Below, in pieces: positions 26,936 through 36,613 of a DNA stretch of 36,764 nt (position 1 is the first letter of the stretch; each line of letters starts with the position of its first letter). A model generated the notes under the pieces. That model was not told where the DNA came from, searched no databases, and saw only the letters and a program-made list of their open reading frames with translations. Made by a program: the position numbers and the translations under genes. The DNA lies in NCBI GenBank assembly GCA_030674915.1, contig JASXSV010000026.1, forward strand, positions 1 to 36,764. The letters are read 5' to 3'. This DNA comes from Candidatus Endonucleibacter bathymodioli. GTDB taxonomy: Bacteria > Pseudomonadota > Gammaproteobacteria > Pseudomonadales > Endozoicomonadaceae.

Positions 26936-27438
26936 AATAGGCTCAAAAATTGTAAGTAACGCTAAAAACGTTCAAGAATTACCTTTTTGGGAACCCTGCA
27001 TAACTTCAGATTTTAGATGGTTTCGTAATTGAGCAATTTTACGGTTGTTTTTTTATTGCAACAAACCCATATTGAAAGATTGAGGAAGGAAAGTAGCCAA
27101 AGGTACGTTAGCACCTCAAGTATGTTAAACTACTTTATGGTGTAGGTACTAGCCGATGCAGATAGCCGATATTTGGAGCGCAAGCTATGACTTGGGGGAA
27201 GTAGGAATTAGCAGTTTTATAGATTAGAATCTTTTCGTAAGAAGATTTAACTTGTGTGGAGTAGCGAGGGAGTGGCTAAGGCACTTATACAAATATCACT
27301 GATAGTTAAAGTAGTCAATAACCCCAGACATTCTAAGAAAATGGGTCTGTTGCTATAGATGATCGCCTTACTCTATCAGATACATGTGCTTTGCTATCTC
27401 GAAGAAAGTATGCCTTTTACTGAGTCTTTTTGAGCCCG
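26936..27438. other. Non-coding region before the rsx operon
   Basis: About 500 bp without a gene. An exact direct repeat TAGCCGAT occurs at 27150-27157 and 27163-27170. The rsx promoter should lie here, but no confident -35/-10 pair was found. Confidence 0.4.
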
Positions 27439-28032
27439 ATGGAACAGATAAACGAACTGGTACTGATTATGGTCAGCGCCATACTTGTTAATAATTTTGT
27501 GTTAGTGCAATTTCTGGGCTTATGCCCTTTTATGGGGGTATCCAATAAACTGGAAGCGGCTATGGGAATGTCCTTGGCCACAACATTTGTTCTGACCTTA
27601 GCCTCTATTTGTAGTTACTTAGCTTATCGATATATTCTGATTCCCCTTGAGCTAGATTTTCTGAAAACCATTACTTTTATTCTGGTTATCGCTGTTGTTG
27701 TTCAATTTACAGAAATGGTGGTGCGCAAAGTAAGCCCTTTGCTTCATAAAATATTAGGTGTTTTTCTACCCCTGATTACCAGTAATTGCGCCGTTCTTGG
27801 AATTGCTTTGCTCAACAGTAACCGTTTAGAAAGTAATTTGATAGATTCAGCTACTTATGGCTTTGCAGCTGCTGTCGGTTTTTCTATGGTTTTAATATTA
27901 TTCTCTGCTATGAGGGAGCGTATTGCCGCCGCCGATGTTCCTACTCCATTCAGGGGTGCCGCCATTGGAATGATCAGCGCCGGTTTAATGTCGCTTGCAT
28001 TTATGGGCTTTACAGGTCTGATTAAGATCTAA
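27439..28032 (+). CDS. rsxA: Electron transport complex subunit RsxA (RnfA)
   Basis: RsxA is a six-helix inner-membrane subunit of the Rnf/Rsx complex, which moves electrons between NADH and a low-potential carrier coupled to an ion gradient, or keeps SoxR reduced in E. coli. The 197-residue product matches RsxA almost throughout: '[29 protein letters not shown]', '[15 protein letters not shown]', '[46 protein letters not shown]', '[19 protein letters not shown]'. The Cys in 'FLGLCPFMG' and 'ITSNCAVLG' are the conserved ligands for the intramembrane iron centre shared with RsxE. ATG 27439 gives the family N-terminus; a TTG nine bases upstream is in frame. First gene of the operon. Confidence 0.97.
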   Translation: MEQINELVLIMVSAILVNNFVLVQFLGLCPFMGVSNKLEAAMGMSLATTFVLTLASICSYLAYRYILIPLELDFLKTITFILVIAVVVQFTEMVVRKVSPLLHKILGVFLPLITSNCAVLGIALLNSNRLESNLIDSATYGFAAAVGFSMVLILFSAMRERIAAADVPTPFRGAAIGMISAGLMSLAFMGFTGLIKI

Positions 28033-28040
28033 GGAATATT

Positions 28041-28637
28041 ATGCAGATTATTCTTTACTCAGTAATTGCCATGCTTATTTTATCTTTGATTTTTGGCGCC
28101 ATTCTTGGTTTTTCCAGTATTCACTTTAAGGTTGAAGGTAATATTGTTGCTAATAAAATAAATGATCTGCTACCACAAACTCAATGTGGGCAATGTGGCC
28201 ACCCGGGATGCCGACCATATGCGGAGGCAATTGCTAATGGAGAACCTATTAATAAATGTCCGCCGGGAGGTCAGGGAACTATCGACGCCCTAGCAGCCCT
28301 TCTTGGGCTCAAGTCTGAGCCATTGGATTCAGAGCATGGTACCGAGAAAGTGACTATGGTGGCTTTTATAAGAGAAGAAGAGTGCATTGGCTGCACCAAA
28401 TGCATTCAGGCCTGCCCTGTTGATGCCATTATAGGTGCCGCTAAACAAATGCACACTGTTATCACAGATGAATGCACAGGTTGTGATCTCTGTGTTGCTC
28501 CTTGTCCTGTAGATTGCATAGATATGTTACCTATTAAAATAACTACCGAAAATTGGAACTGGGCTCTGCCAGAGTCAGCTCAACTGATTGCAACCGATCG
28601 CTCCCGTCTATACTCGTCCGAAGGAGGGGCAGCGTGA
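28041..28637 (+). CDS. rsxB: Electron transport complex subunit RsxB (RnfB)
   Basis: Iron-sulfur subunit of the Rsx complex, 198 residues. After one N-terminal membrane helix (about 4-27), it has a four-Cys cluster motif '[19 protein letters not shown]...CPPGG' starting near residue 50, then two ferredoxin-type [4Fe-4S] motifs '[16 protein letters not shown]' (near 115) and '[16 protein letters not shown]' (near 145). All expected Cys ligands are present. It begins eight bases after rsxA and its stop overlaps the proposed rsxC GTG, so rsxA-B-C form one transcript. It faces the cytoplasm and relays electrons to the membrane subunits. Confidence 0.97.
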   Translation: MQIILYSVIAMLILSLIFGAILGFSSIHFKVEGNIVANKINDLLPQTQCGQCGHPGCRPYAEAIANGEPINKCPPGGQGTIDALAALLGLKSEPLDSEHGTEKVTMVAFIREEECIGCTKCIQACPVDAIIGAAKQMHTVITDECTGCDLCVAPCPVDCIDMLPIKITTENWNWALPESAQLIATDRSRLYSSEGGAA

Positions 28638-30598
28638 GAGATATGACTATCAAAACATTTCCAGGAGGAGTATACCCTCCAGAAAATAAAGAACTATCAA
28701 CCAGCCGCCCTATTGCAACCTTACCTCTCTTTAGGACGTATGTGTTGCCCCTTGCCCAGCACTCAGGCACCCAGGCACAGCTACTAGTGAAGGTAGGTGA
28801 CCAAGTATTAAAAGGTCAAATGTTAGCCAAAGCAAGTAGTTTTGTGAGTGCCCCTATCCATGCCCCGACGTCAGGTTTGATCAGTGATATTCGTCATCAA
28901 AAAGGACCGCATCCATCAGGACTCACAGAAAACTGTATAATCCTTACTAGTGATGGAAAGGATCAGTGGATTTTACTACAACCCATTGCTGACTACAAAA
29001 ATGTAGCCCCACAAGATCTGATAGAGTGGATATATGACGCGGGAATTGTTGGTCTGGGTGGTGCGGGTTTTCCCTCTGCGGTAAAAATGGCTCTACAAAG
29101 TCCAGTAAAGATTCATACTCTTGTTGTTAATGGGGCAGAGTGTGAGCCGTACATTACCGCTGACGACATGCTTATGCGAGAGAGGGCCCACAAAATCATC
29201 AGCGGAATTGATATCCTTCATCATATTCTGAAGCTAAAGCAGGTATTTATTGGTATTGAAGACAATAAGCCACAAGCAATAAAAGCCATCGGGAAGGCTT
29301 GTTCTAATAGGCCTTATAAGCTGGTAACCGTACCAACAAAATATCCTTCTGGTGATGCACAAATCCTTATTTACTTGTTAACAGGTAAAGAAATACCCAG
29401 TAATATCAGGTCGGTTGAAATGGGCATACTTTGCTACAATGTCGGTACGCTATCCGCCATTCATGATGCCATTTTTGAAGGCAAGCCTCTGATATCACGA
29501 ATTACAACACTGACCGGCGAAGCATTAGCAAAGCCTCAAAATGTTGAAGCGCTAATCGGTACCCCTATCCGTGAGCTGCTGAATTTTTCAGGAATTAAAG
29601 AAATTAAACAAACAGATCTATATCACCTGATACTCGGTGGATCAATGATGGGGTTTAGTTTGGAAAACCAAGAAGTACCTATTATTAAAACCACAAATTG
29701 TCTAATAGCTGCAACCAAAGAAGAACTCCCTATCCCACCGTCTCCCCAAGCTTGCATTCGTTGCGGCCTCTGCTCGGAAGTTTGTCCATGCTCTTTACTG
29801 CCCCAACAATTGTTCTGGCATGCAAAAGCGCAAAATCACCAACAATTGATACACCATAATCTGTTTGACTGTATTGAGTGTGGTGCATGCTCTTTTGTTT
29901 GCCCTAGTGCCATACCTCTGGTTCAGTATTATCGGGCATCAAAAGACAATATTAGACTGCAAGAAGCGAAGCATATTAAGTCTGAGAAAGCTAAGCAGAG
30001 TTTTGAATTCCGTCAAAAGCGCATTGAACGTGAACTAGAAAAAAAAGAAACTCGGCGCAAAAGCCGTATGGAAGAGCAAGCAAAACTCAAAAAGGCTCAT
30101 AGAGAGAATCCTGATAGCCAAATATCAACATCGGAGCCAGATTCTATCAAAGAAGCCGTTGCTAGAGTTAAAGCAAAAAAAAACATAACGTCCGGTGTCT
30201 CGATAGTTAAACAAATATTATCTCCGTCTTCCCTACAGCACCATAAATTAAACATTCAGATAGCAACAGCGAAAACGCAATTAAAAAAAAACCAACGTTC
30301 TCTCATCAACACAAATGCCAATAATCATGATGCAGTAGATAAGTTCAAAGCTGATATTGTTATGCTAAAAAAACAAATAAATGAACTGGAAAACGATTGT
30401 GGTGCGTCATCTTTACAGACACCGAATTCGATTAATATCTCAGCCACTGCGGACAGCAAAAAACAAGATTTGGAGCAAGCACAGGTACAGTTACTGAATG
30501 CAAAGAATAAAAAGGAACAGTCAGACTCACTTCTGGGCAATACATTAACGCCTCTAAAAACAGAGTTTAAAAGCGGAAATAACCATGACTCTGATTAA
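28634..30598 (+). CDS. rsxC: Electron transport complex subunit RsxC (RnfC)
   Basis: Peripheral subunit with the NADH/flavin-binding part of the complex. Order: '[11 protein letters not shown]' and a lipoyl-like segment '[13 protein letters not shown]', a Rossmann-like '[15 protein letters not shown]', '[15 protein letters not shown]', '[19 protein letters not shown]', a SLBB-like segment, then two [4Fe-4S] motifs '[18 protein letters not shown]' (near 375) and '[18 protein letters not shown]' (near 414). A long charged helical tail follows, as in gammaproteobacterial RnfC, here shorter (654 residues against 740 in E. coli). GTG 28634 overlaps the rsxB stop as GTGA with GGAGGGG upstream; ATG 28643 is the alternative. 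The frame opens earlier at 28553, but that part overlaps rsxB. Confidence 0.95.
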   Translation: MRDMTIKTFPGGVYPPENKELSTSRPIATLPLFRTYVLPLAQHSGTQAQLLVKVGDQVLKGQMLAKASSFVSAPIHAPTSGLISDIRHQKGPHPSGLTENCIILTSDGKDQWILLQPIADYKNVAPQDLIEWIYDAGIVGLGGAGFPSAVKMALQSPVKIHTLVVNGAECEPYITADDMLMRERAHKIISGIDILHHILKLKQVFIGIEDNKPQAIKAIGKACSNRPYKLVTVPTKYPSGDAQILIYLLTGKEIPSNIRSVEMGILCYNVGTLSAIHDAIFEGKPLISRITTLTGEALAKPQNVEALIGTPIRELLNFSGIKEIKQTDLYHLILGGSMMGFSLENQEVPIIKTTNCLIAATKEELPIPPSPQACIRCGLCSEVCPCSLLPQQLFWHAKAQNHQQLIHHNLFDCIECGACSFVCPSAIPLVQYYRASKDNIRLQEAKHIKSEKAKQSFEFRQKRIERELEKKETRRKSRMEEQAKLKKAHRENPDSQISTSEPDSIKEAVARVKAKKNITSGVSIVKQILSPSSLQHHKLNIQIATAKTQLKKNQRSLINTNANNHDAVDKFKADIVMLKKQINELENDCGASSLQTPNSINISATADSKKQDLEQAQVQLLNAKNKKEQSDSLLGNTLTPLKTEFKSGNNHDSD

Positions 30599-31655
30599 GC
30601 AGACATCACCTCACACAATCAGTGCCAACCGCACCCAGCTAATAATGAAGCTAGTATTGCTTAGTGCAATACCCGGAGTGCTGGCTCAGACCATATTTTT
30701 TGGATGGGGGGCCATTATAAATATTCTGTGGTGTTCCATGCTAGCGATTGGATGCGAAGCACTGGTTCTAAAGTTACGAAAACGATCCATTAAATTTCAT
30801 CTAAATGATTACAGTGTTATTGTCACTGCACTATTGTTTGCGATATCTTTACCCCCTTTGGCACCCTGGTGGCTAACGTTAGCAGGCATCATCTTTGCTG
30901 TCATTGTTGGTAAGCATCTTTATGGTGGGCTCGGCCAAAACCCATTCAACCCAGCGATGTTGGGTTATGTCTTGTTATTGATATCCTTTCCCCAAGAAAT
31001 GACTAGTTGGTTATCACCACTGGGTATAACGGGAAGTATTGCCAGTCAACCATTAGATGAAGGGGTGCTCAGTGCTTTTACTAGTATTTTTTGGGAGAAA
31101 AGCGTTGATATAGATGCCGTCAGCATGGCTACTCCGCTTGATGTTGTCAGATGGAATAATAGCCTGACCATGGACGAGCTCTGGTCCAGTAATCCGATTT
31201 TTCAGAACTTTGCCGGTCGGGGTTGGTTTTGGATTAATATCTATTATCTACTGGGCGGTCTGTTTCTACTCTATAAAAAAGTATTCACCTGGCACGGCCC
31301 CTTTGGCATGCTGATAGCATTGACGGTGATGTCTTTTCTATTTTTGAATGGCGACGGTTCCGAAAGCCATGGGTCAACACTTTTTCATTTATTTAGTGGT
31401 GCTAGCATGCTGGGAGCTTTCTTTATTGTCACCGACCCCGTAAGTAGCGCCACAAGTAATAGAGGTAGACTAATATTCGGGGCAGGGGTGGGGATTTTCG
31501 TTTATATAATTCGTGCTTGGGGGGGATACCCTGATGGAGTTGCTTTTGCCATTTTGTTGATGAATATGGCAAGCCCAACAATTGACTATTATACCCAACC
31601 ACGCACCTATGGCCACAAAAAGCCAAACAAAGGGCTTCCAACAAAATCAGAGTAA
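30585..31655 (+). CDS. rsxD: Electron transport complex subunit RsxD (RnfD)
   Basis: The 356-residue integral membrane subunit has about nine hydrophobic helices and binds FMN covalently through a Thr phosphoester. The attachment region 'SMATPLDVVR' (Thr near residue 183) corresponds to the [S/T]-x-A-T motif of RnfD. 'KHLYGGLGQNPFNPAMLGYVLLLISFP' and 'FFIVTDPVSSATSNRGRLIFGAGVGIFVYIIRAWGGYPDGVAFAILLMNMASPTIDYYT' are family hallmarks. Its start lies inside rsxC (14-bp overlap), so translation is coupled. An ATG with GCGGAA ahead was used. Contains a TATACCC string at the 3' end that is coding sequence, not a repeat. Confidence 0.96.
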   Translation: MTLIKQTSPHTISANRTQLIMKLVLLSAIPGVLAQTIFFGWGAIINILWCSMLAIGCEALVLKLRKRSIKFHLNDYSVIVTALLFAISLPPLAPWWLTLAGIIFAVIVGKHLYGGLGQNPFNPAMLGYVLLLISFPQEMTSWLSPLGITGSIASQPLDEGVLSAFTSIFWEKSVDIDAVSMATPLDVVRWNNSLTMDELWSSNPIFQNFAGRGWFWINIYYLLGGLFLLYKKVFTWHGPFGMLIALTVMSFLFLNGDGSESHGSTLFHLFSGASMLGAFFIVTDPVSSATSNRGRLIFGAGVGIFVYIIRAWGGYPDGVAFAILLMNMASPTIDYYTQPRTYGHKKPNKGLPTKSE

Positions 31656-31670
31656 GGCCGTTATCAGAAG

Positions 31671-32372
31671 ATGAATAGCGAAACAGGGAATAATCCACAA
31701 ATTCCGATGAATCCAATTATTAAAAGCACTATCCGGAACAGTCTGACCCTTGGGCTTTTCTCAGTGCTGACTGTTGGTCTGATATCCCTCACCTATATAC
31801 TCACTAGAGACCGTATCTCGGAGCAGGTTCGGAGCTATGAAGCAAAGGTCCTAATAGAAATTCTGCCTGACACAACCTATGATAATATCCTATTGGATTC
31901 TATGATCACATTACAGCCGTCAAGACTATTATCAACCAGTGGTGAAAAGAAAGCATTTGTCGCTTTGAAACAAAATCAACCAATAGCTGTTATTCTTCCA
32001 GCCGTAGCACCTAACGGTTATAACGGACGGATCGAATTATTGGTTGGCATTAACAGAGATGGTACCTTGGCAGGGGTGCGAGTTGTAACACATAAAGAAA
32101 CACCAGGGCTAGGTGATAAAATTGATACAAAAATCACCAACTGGGTGTTGGACTTTGATGGCAAGTCCTTAGAAAATATAGAGGCGCATGGGTGGGCTGT
32201 GCAAAAAGATGGAGGTCAATTTGATCAGTTCACCGGAGCTACAATTACACCAAGAGCTGTAGTGGCTGCAGTTTACAAAGCGTTGAAATACTTTGAGGTA
32301 CATCAAAAGGAGCTACTGGACAAAGATTTAATGACACAGAACTGGATACAGGATAGTAAACATGACCAATAA
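31671..32372 (+). CDS. rsxG: Electron transport complex subunit RsxG (RnfG)
   Basis: The 233-residue subunit has one N-terminal membrane helix (about 24-44) and a periplasmic FMN-binding domain. The flavin-bearing motif '[12 protein letters not shown]' lies near residue 190, with Thr as the covalent FMN site. '[36 protein letters not shown]' and '[18 protein letters not shown]' are typical RnfG. The N-terminus is about 12 residues longer than average, and an internal Met (MNPIIKS, ATG at 31707) is a possible start; neither has a strong ribosome binding site. It starts 15 bases after rsxD and overlaps rsxE by 11 bases. Confidence 0.95.
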   Translation: MNSETGNNPQIPMNPIIKSTIRNSLTLGLFSVLTVGLISLTYILTRDRISEQVRSYEAKVLIEILPDTTYDNILLDSMITLQPSRLLSTSGEKKAFVALKQNQPIAVILPAVAPNGYNGRIELLVGINRDGTLAGVRVVTHKETPGLGDKIDTKITNWVLDFDGKSLENIEAHGWAVQKDGGQFDQFTGATITPRAVVAAVYKALKYFEVHQKELLDKDLMTQNWIQDSKHDQ

Positions 32373-33087
32373 CAGCCAGTCATTAACTAAAACGACCGAG
32401 GTTGTTGCGCAGGGTCTATGGAAAAACAACCCAGCATTGGTTCAATTGCTGGGATTATGCCCTCTTCTGGGAGCATCCAACAGCCTTGTTAATGCGCTTG
32501 GTCTTGGTTTTGCCACCATCCTAGTTGTAATGGGATCAAATATTGTTGTTTCTTTGATCCGTCATCAAATTGGGGATGCTATAAGGCTGCCGGTATTTGT
32601 GATGATTATTGCTTCATTTACTACCTGCATTGAACTGCTGATGCAGGCGTATACTTATGAGCTTTATCGCATTCTAGGCATATTTATTCCTCTAATCGTC
32701 ACTAACTGTATCATCCTCGGACGGGCGGATGCTTTCGCCTCGAAAAACTCTATTCATCTATCAGCCCTTGATGGATTTATGATGGGAGCTGGCTTCGCAT
32801 TAGTTTTGTTGGTATTAGGTTTTATTCGCGAATTGATTGGTCAGGGCACGCTATTTGCCAATATGGATCTGCTGATGGGGCCTATCACTAAAAGCTGGGC
32901 CATAACTTTGTTTGACGATTACAAGCCATTCCTGTTTGCAGTATTACCCCCAGGTGCTTTTGTGTTTATGGGCTTTTTGATTGCTTTGAAAAATGTCATG
33001 GATAATCATGCGAAAGAGCTCCGAAAAACAAACAAAGCAGCGTTTGAAACTGGCAGAAAACGAATACGGATAACTGGAGATATGTAG
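32362..33087 (+). CDS. rsxE: Electron transport complex subunit RsxE (RnfE)
   Basis: Six-helix membrane subunit homologous to RsxA and NqrD. The 241-residue product has '[32 protein letters not shown]', '[43 protein letters not shown]' and '[28 protein letters not shown]', all conserved. The paired Cys in 'LLGLCPLLG' and 'IVTNCIILG' match the inverted-topology iron ligands in RsxA. It is the last gene of the operon; in enterobacteria nth (endonuclease III) usually follows, but here an ERIC-like repeat begins four bases after the stop and no nth is seen. Length is close to E. coli RsxE (231). Confidence 0.96.
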   Translation: MTNNSQSLTKTTEVVAQGLWKNNPALVQLLGLCPLLGASNSLVNALGLGFATILVVMGSNIVVSLIRHQIGDAIRLPVFVMIIASFTTCIELLMQAYTYELYRILGIFIPLIVTNCIILGRADAFASKNSIHLSALDGFMMGAGFALVLLVLGFIRELIGQGTLFANMDLLMGPITKSWAITLFDDYKPFLFAVLPPGAFVFMGFLIALKNVMDNHAKELRKTNKAAFETGRKRIRITGDM

Positions 33088-33090
33088 CCT

Positions 33091-33220
33091 GTATGCCAGT
33101 TACTATGGGAGGTGTGAATAGGCAGCAAACGAGATATTTTCCATAAACCTACGAGTAGCAGGTGATAGAGGAGAATGAATGCAGTCAACAACTGCATACC
33201 TTTTAAGGGTAATTGGTATG
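33091..33220 (-). repeat. ERIC-like element directly after rsxE
   Basis: Left arm TATGCCAGTTACTATGGGAGG, right arm GTCAACAACTGCATACC ending in AATTGGTATGC. It starts four bases after the rsxE stop, so it would form the 3' end of the operon mRNA. The core reads CTACGAGTAGCAGGTGAT, as in the copy at 7749. Confidence 0.8.
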
Positions 33221-33502
33221 CAGAAACAGTGGGGAGTTGAGACCCTTCATGAGGCATTGAAGAACAACACCGCCATGGCAAAGTTTCCAGATCATGCGGT
33301 CAAAACTCAGAGTAGTAGTGTTTTTTTGTTGATTTATTGGGGTGTTAGACTGGAAATCCTTGTCTTTGAAGCTAAAGGTAAAGGTTGATTTTTTTGCTAA
33401 TAGTAAAGGTTTATCTGGCAGCATTGCTAGCATAATCTGAGCTGCTAAGGTTCTTCGTTACTGACGCCTCCAGAAACTCCACTTTTATTGCGTATTTACA
33501 GC
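33221..33502. other. Non-coding region between two ERIC-like elements
   Basis: No gene was supported. Short frames on both strands (33179-33388 plus, 33203-33433 minus) start or run through repeat DNA and match no family I know. Endonuclease III (nth), often found here in other genomes, was not recognised even as a remnant. Confidence 0.4.
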
Positions 33503-33578
33503 ATATACCCTTTATACATTGGAGGTGTGAGGTTGTTGACAGCTATCATCACTGAGTCATTCAATGGTAACGGCTATA
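33503..33578. repeat. Short ERIC-like element at the 3' end of tsaB
   Basis: Left arm TATACCCTTTATACATTGG, then GGTGTGAGGTTGTTGAC; right arm CATTCAATGGTAACGGCTATA. The 76-bp copy ends one base before the stop codon of the leftward tsaB gene. Confidence 0.8.
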
Positions 33579-33579
33579 T

Positions 33580-34260
33580 TTAGCGTTCACTTTTTTTCTT
33601 CGCGACATTATTTCTCAGGTAAATTGGCACCGCATCTTCTGCAGGCAGTAACCGCCCTTGAGCAAAATAAGCGGCCGCCAATAGCGCAATATCCATAGCA
33701 TGAGGCAATGCTTGTTCGTAACAATGACTAATGTTAGTGGTCATTCGCTTCATAAAACGCCAGCCATTTCCGATGCCAATCCAGTCGTTATCGTCATCAA
33801 CAAAGGCAGGAGTTGTTACTTTTTCAGGTGCTGTCACCATTTCATCCTGTACGGACATCATAAGCTGTCCTTGTTCTATATAGGCGCCCCAATAAACTTC
33901 ATTCATTCTAGCGTCAATAGCTGATACTGCCTGTTGTGCACCATGGCATCGATATCCTTGCTGCGCCAAAGAAGCTAATGTTGATACTGGAATGACAGGG
34001 ATATCTACGGCATAGGCCAGCCCCTGAACCATTGCTGCAGCTACTCTCAATCCGGTAAAAGCCCCTGGGCCACAACCAAAAGCGACCCCATCAATTTCCG
34101 TCAATACCAAGCCTGCTTCCGTTAACAGTTTATCAACCATTGGCAAAAGTTCACGGCTGTGGCTGCGTGGCAGCACCTCATAGTGCTCAATAACCGCTCC
34201 ATTTATATTTAGTGCCACTGAGCAAGCCTCAGTAGCTGTATCAATAGCCAGAAGCTTCAT
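33580..34260 (-). CDS. tsaB: tRNA t6A synthesis protein TsaB
   Basis: TsaB partners TsaD and TsaE in making N6-threonylcarbamoyladenosine at position 37 of ANN-reading tRNAs. The 226-residue product (E. coli 231) has an ASKHA-fold N-terminus: 'LLAIDTATEACSVAL', 'PRSHSRELLPMVDKLL', 'GVAFGCGPGAFTGLRVAAAMVQGLAYAVDIPVIPVSTLASLA' and 'AIDARMNEVYWGAY'. AGGA lies upstream of the ATG. It shares strand with adk, separated by a gap holding an ERIC-like element and a hairpin. Essential in most bacteria. Confidence 0.95.
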   Translation of the reverse strand: MKLLAIDTATEACSVALNINGAVIEHYEVLPRSHSRELLPMVDKLLTEAGLVLTEIDGVAFGCGPGAFTGLRVAAAMVQGLAYAVDIPVIPVSTLASLAQQGYRCHGAQQAVSAIDARMNEVYWGAYIEQGQLMMSVQDEMVTAPEKVTTPAFVDDDNDWIGIGNGWRFMKRMTTNISHCYEQALPHAMDIALLAAAYFAQGRLLPAEDAVPIYLRNNVAKKKSER

Positions 34261-34288
34261 GAAGGTATCCTAGAGAGAAGTGACGGCT

Positions 34289-34408
34289 GTGTACCCATTG
34301 TATCTAAGGTCTGGGTAGGAGATAAACTGTCGGAACCCACGTAAGCACAAGTAGTAGATGGGGTGAAAGAAAGCAGTAAACAACACATACGCAAGGGGAG
34401 TGGGTATA
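34289..34408 (-). repeat. ERIC-like element between tsaB and adk
   Basis: Left arm TGTACCCATTGTATCTAAGG, right arm ACACATACGCAAGGGGAGTG ending GGGTATA, core CAAGTAGTAGATGGGGTG. It lies within the 228-bp gap of two same-strand genes. Confidence 0.75.
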
Positions 34409-34425
34409 TTTACGTTATTATGCAC

Positions 34426-34442
34426 AAAGGAAGGTTTCCTTT
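34426..34442. terminator. Stem-loop downstream of adk
   Basis: AAAGGAA, loop GGT, TTCCTTT: a perfect 7-bp stem 46 bases past the adk stop. No long T-run follows on the minus strand, so termination is possible but not proven. Confidence 0.4.
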
Positions 34443-34488
34443 CTTTGCCTTCTACCTGCGGCGTCTTTAGCTACACTATAGTCCGTCT

Positions 34489-35157
<669 letters not shown>

Positions 35158-35376
35158 TTATTGACGGCCAAAAACTTATGCCTATTAACGTCGCCATAAG
35201 CTGATAATACTTGAGGATATTAGTACCCTAGCTTAGCCTGATTACGTTGGGCGTACACACTTATCTACGAAAAAGACAGAAAGCATATACAGCCTTTAGC
35301 TCCATGACAAGCATGAAAACGTTCTCTGTATAAAAAAATGCCATAAGTGGCCGATAACTAAAATTATAGATATTAC

Positions 35377-35507
35377 TATACCCGTACCATTGAAAGTGTG
35401 AGTCGACAATAAGCGAACGAAGCCACCATGTAAAGTTTACTGGTAGCAGGTGATTGTGGAGAGTGAGTCCCGTCAACAATCTCATGCTTTTAAGAGGGGT
35501 GGGTATA
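35377..35507 (-). repeat. ERIC-like element, well-preserved copy
   Basis: TATACCCGTACCATTGAAAG at the left, GCTTTTAAGAGGGGTGGGTATA at the right, inner arms GTGTGAGTCGAC and GTCAACAATCTCATG, core GGTAGCAGGTGATTGTGGAG. At 131 bp it is one of the clearest members. The upstream extension of the next reading frame begins in it. Confidence 0.85.
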
Positions 35508-35548
35508 AACAATATTCGAACCCAGTTAGCAATGGAAGATACCTCTTT

Positions 35549-36052
35549 ATGAATGGAATAGCTATTCTCAGCATAGTAGCACTATTAGCTGTCAGCAGCT
35601 ATGCGCACACAGACACAGACTCGGACTCAGGACTAGACAAAGTAACTGATGCTTATGCAAACTCAGAGAGAGTAACGAGTCACGAAGAGTTACAGGATGC
35701 TCTGAAAGACAATCATCCACCCTCTGGCTATATAGATCTAAGCACTTGTAATACGGAGATCGTTATTGGCAATATGCCTGACGATGATCAAACTTATCGT
35801 CTTTCATTTAATGATCATTTTTCTTTTAATTTGAAATCAAAGACCATTACATCAATTTTTGACACTGTTCTAAATAATAGCCGCACTATCAAAGCAAAAC
35901 CCGTATTTATCAAAGTCCCTGCAACAGTATTTGTTAGCAGTTTTCCTCAAAATGATTATCTGCGTTATCAAATCACAATTGATGGTGAGGAAAATGATTT
36001 AATTCGGGTTTATCATTGCCCTTGGAAAAAGTCAGTTTACCTGTGGCGTTAA
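35549..36052 (+). CDS. Small secreted protein, possibly VirK family
   Basis: The 167-residue product starts with a clear Sec signal peptide (MNGIAILSIVALLAVSSYA, cleavage expected before HTDTD) followed by an acidic stretch. The mature part has 'VTSHEELQDALKDN', 'GYIDLSTCN' and 'NDYLRYQITIDGEENDLIRVYHC'. This order resembles the VirK family, which reads roughly 'sy..l..aL..G..v...iDls.C' and ends 'flrY.v..dG.v'. VirK proteins are secreted proteins known from Agrobacterium virulence loci and other host-associated bacteria; function is unclear. Two Cys could form a disulfide. ATG 35549 with GGAAG ten bases upstream was chosen; the frame opens at 35450, but that part is ERIC-like repeat. The family link is tentative. 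Confidence 0.6.
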   Translation: MNGIAILSIVALLAVSSYAHTDTDSDSGLDKVTDAYANSERVTSHEELQDALKDNHPPSGYIDLSTCNTEIVIGNMPDDDQTYRLSFNDHFSFNLKSKTITSIFDTVLNNSRTIKAKPVFIKVPATVFVSSFPQNDYLRYQITIDGEENDLIRVYHCPWKKSVYLWR

Positions 36053-36074
36053 TTCATCTGATACACAGGTGAGG

Positions 36075-36204
36075 ACTAATTACTCTCGAGCATATGAGAT
36101 TGTTAACTGTTCTCACTAACTCCGAGCACTTATTACTAGTACGTGATCGTGATTGGGGTTTAGCTAGTTTGTAGTCTACTCAGGCCTCAAGAGTAATGGA
36201 TATA
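36075..36204 (+). repeat. ERIC-like element after the secreted-protein gene
   Basis: Left arm ACTAATTACTCTCGAGCATA, then GAGATTGTTAACTG; right arm CTCAGGCCTCAAGAGTAATGG ending GATATA. It begins 23 bases past the stop of the secreted-protein gene. Confidence 0.75.
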
Positions 36205-36613
36205 GTCATTGTTATCAGCATAACCACTATTTTAGCTACAGTCATTGAACTACATCTTCTCATTTTTTCAGTCATTACGAAGTTTGCTAGGATGTTTTAC
36301 TCCAGCTTATCGGTTTATGCTCTGTTTCTAGTGCTTACAACTGATTTTTTACGCACCTATACCGCATAACGTGCTGTCAAAGCACTATATGATAGCACTA
36401 AAAACGTAGTGTCTTTGCGAATGTTTGCGGTAATAGAGACGAGCCTATAAATTGCTTCATGATTTACGAGGCTCATGAACTGAGTTTTAGCAAAAGTTGT
36501 AGTGTCTTTTATAGGTGGTAAAAGGACGCTCACCGCCTGCCCGTGTTACGGATATTTATTGTTACGAGCTCTATCTTATTTCGATAAAGGCTTCTCTCTG
36601 TATCCCTTACGTT
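36205..36613. other. Region of possible transposase debris
   Basis: No intact gene. A frame from 36490 to about 36610 gives 'VVVSFIGGKRTLTACPCYG', which recalls the N-terminal 'GkRTvtaaLrvmG' stretch of IS701-like DDE transposases, but it is short and stops at once. The rest shows nothing recognisable. Confidence 0.3.

Noticed and set aside
31590..31600. TATACCC string resembling a repeat end
   Set aside because: It encodes part of the conserved C-terminus of RsxD and has no partner arm.
33179..33388. 69-codon plus-strand frame after rsxE
   Set aside because: Its start lies within an ERIC-like element and the protein resembles nothing known.
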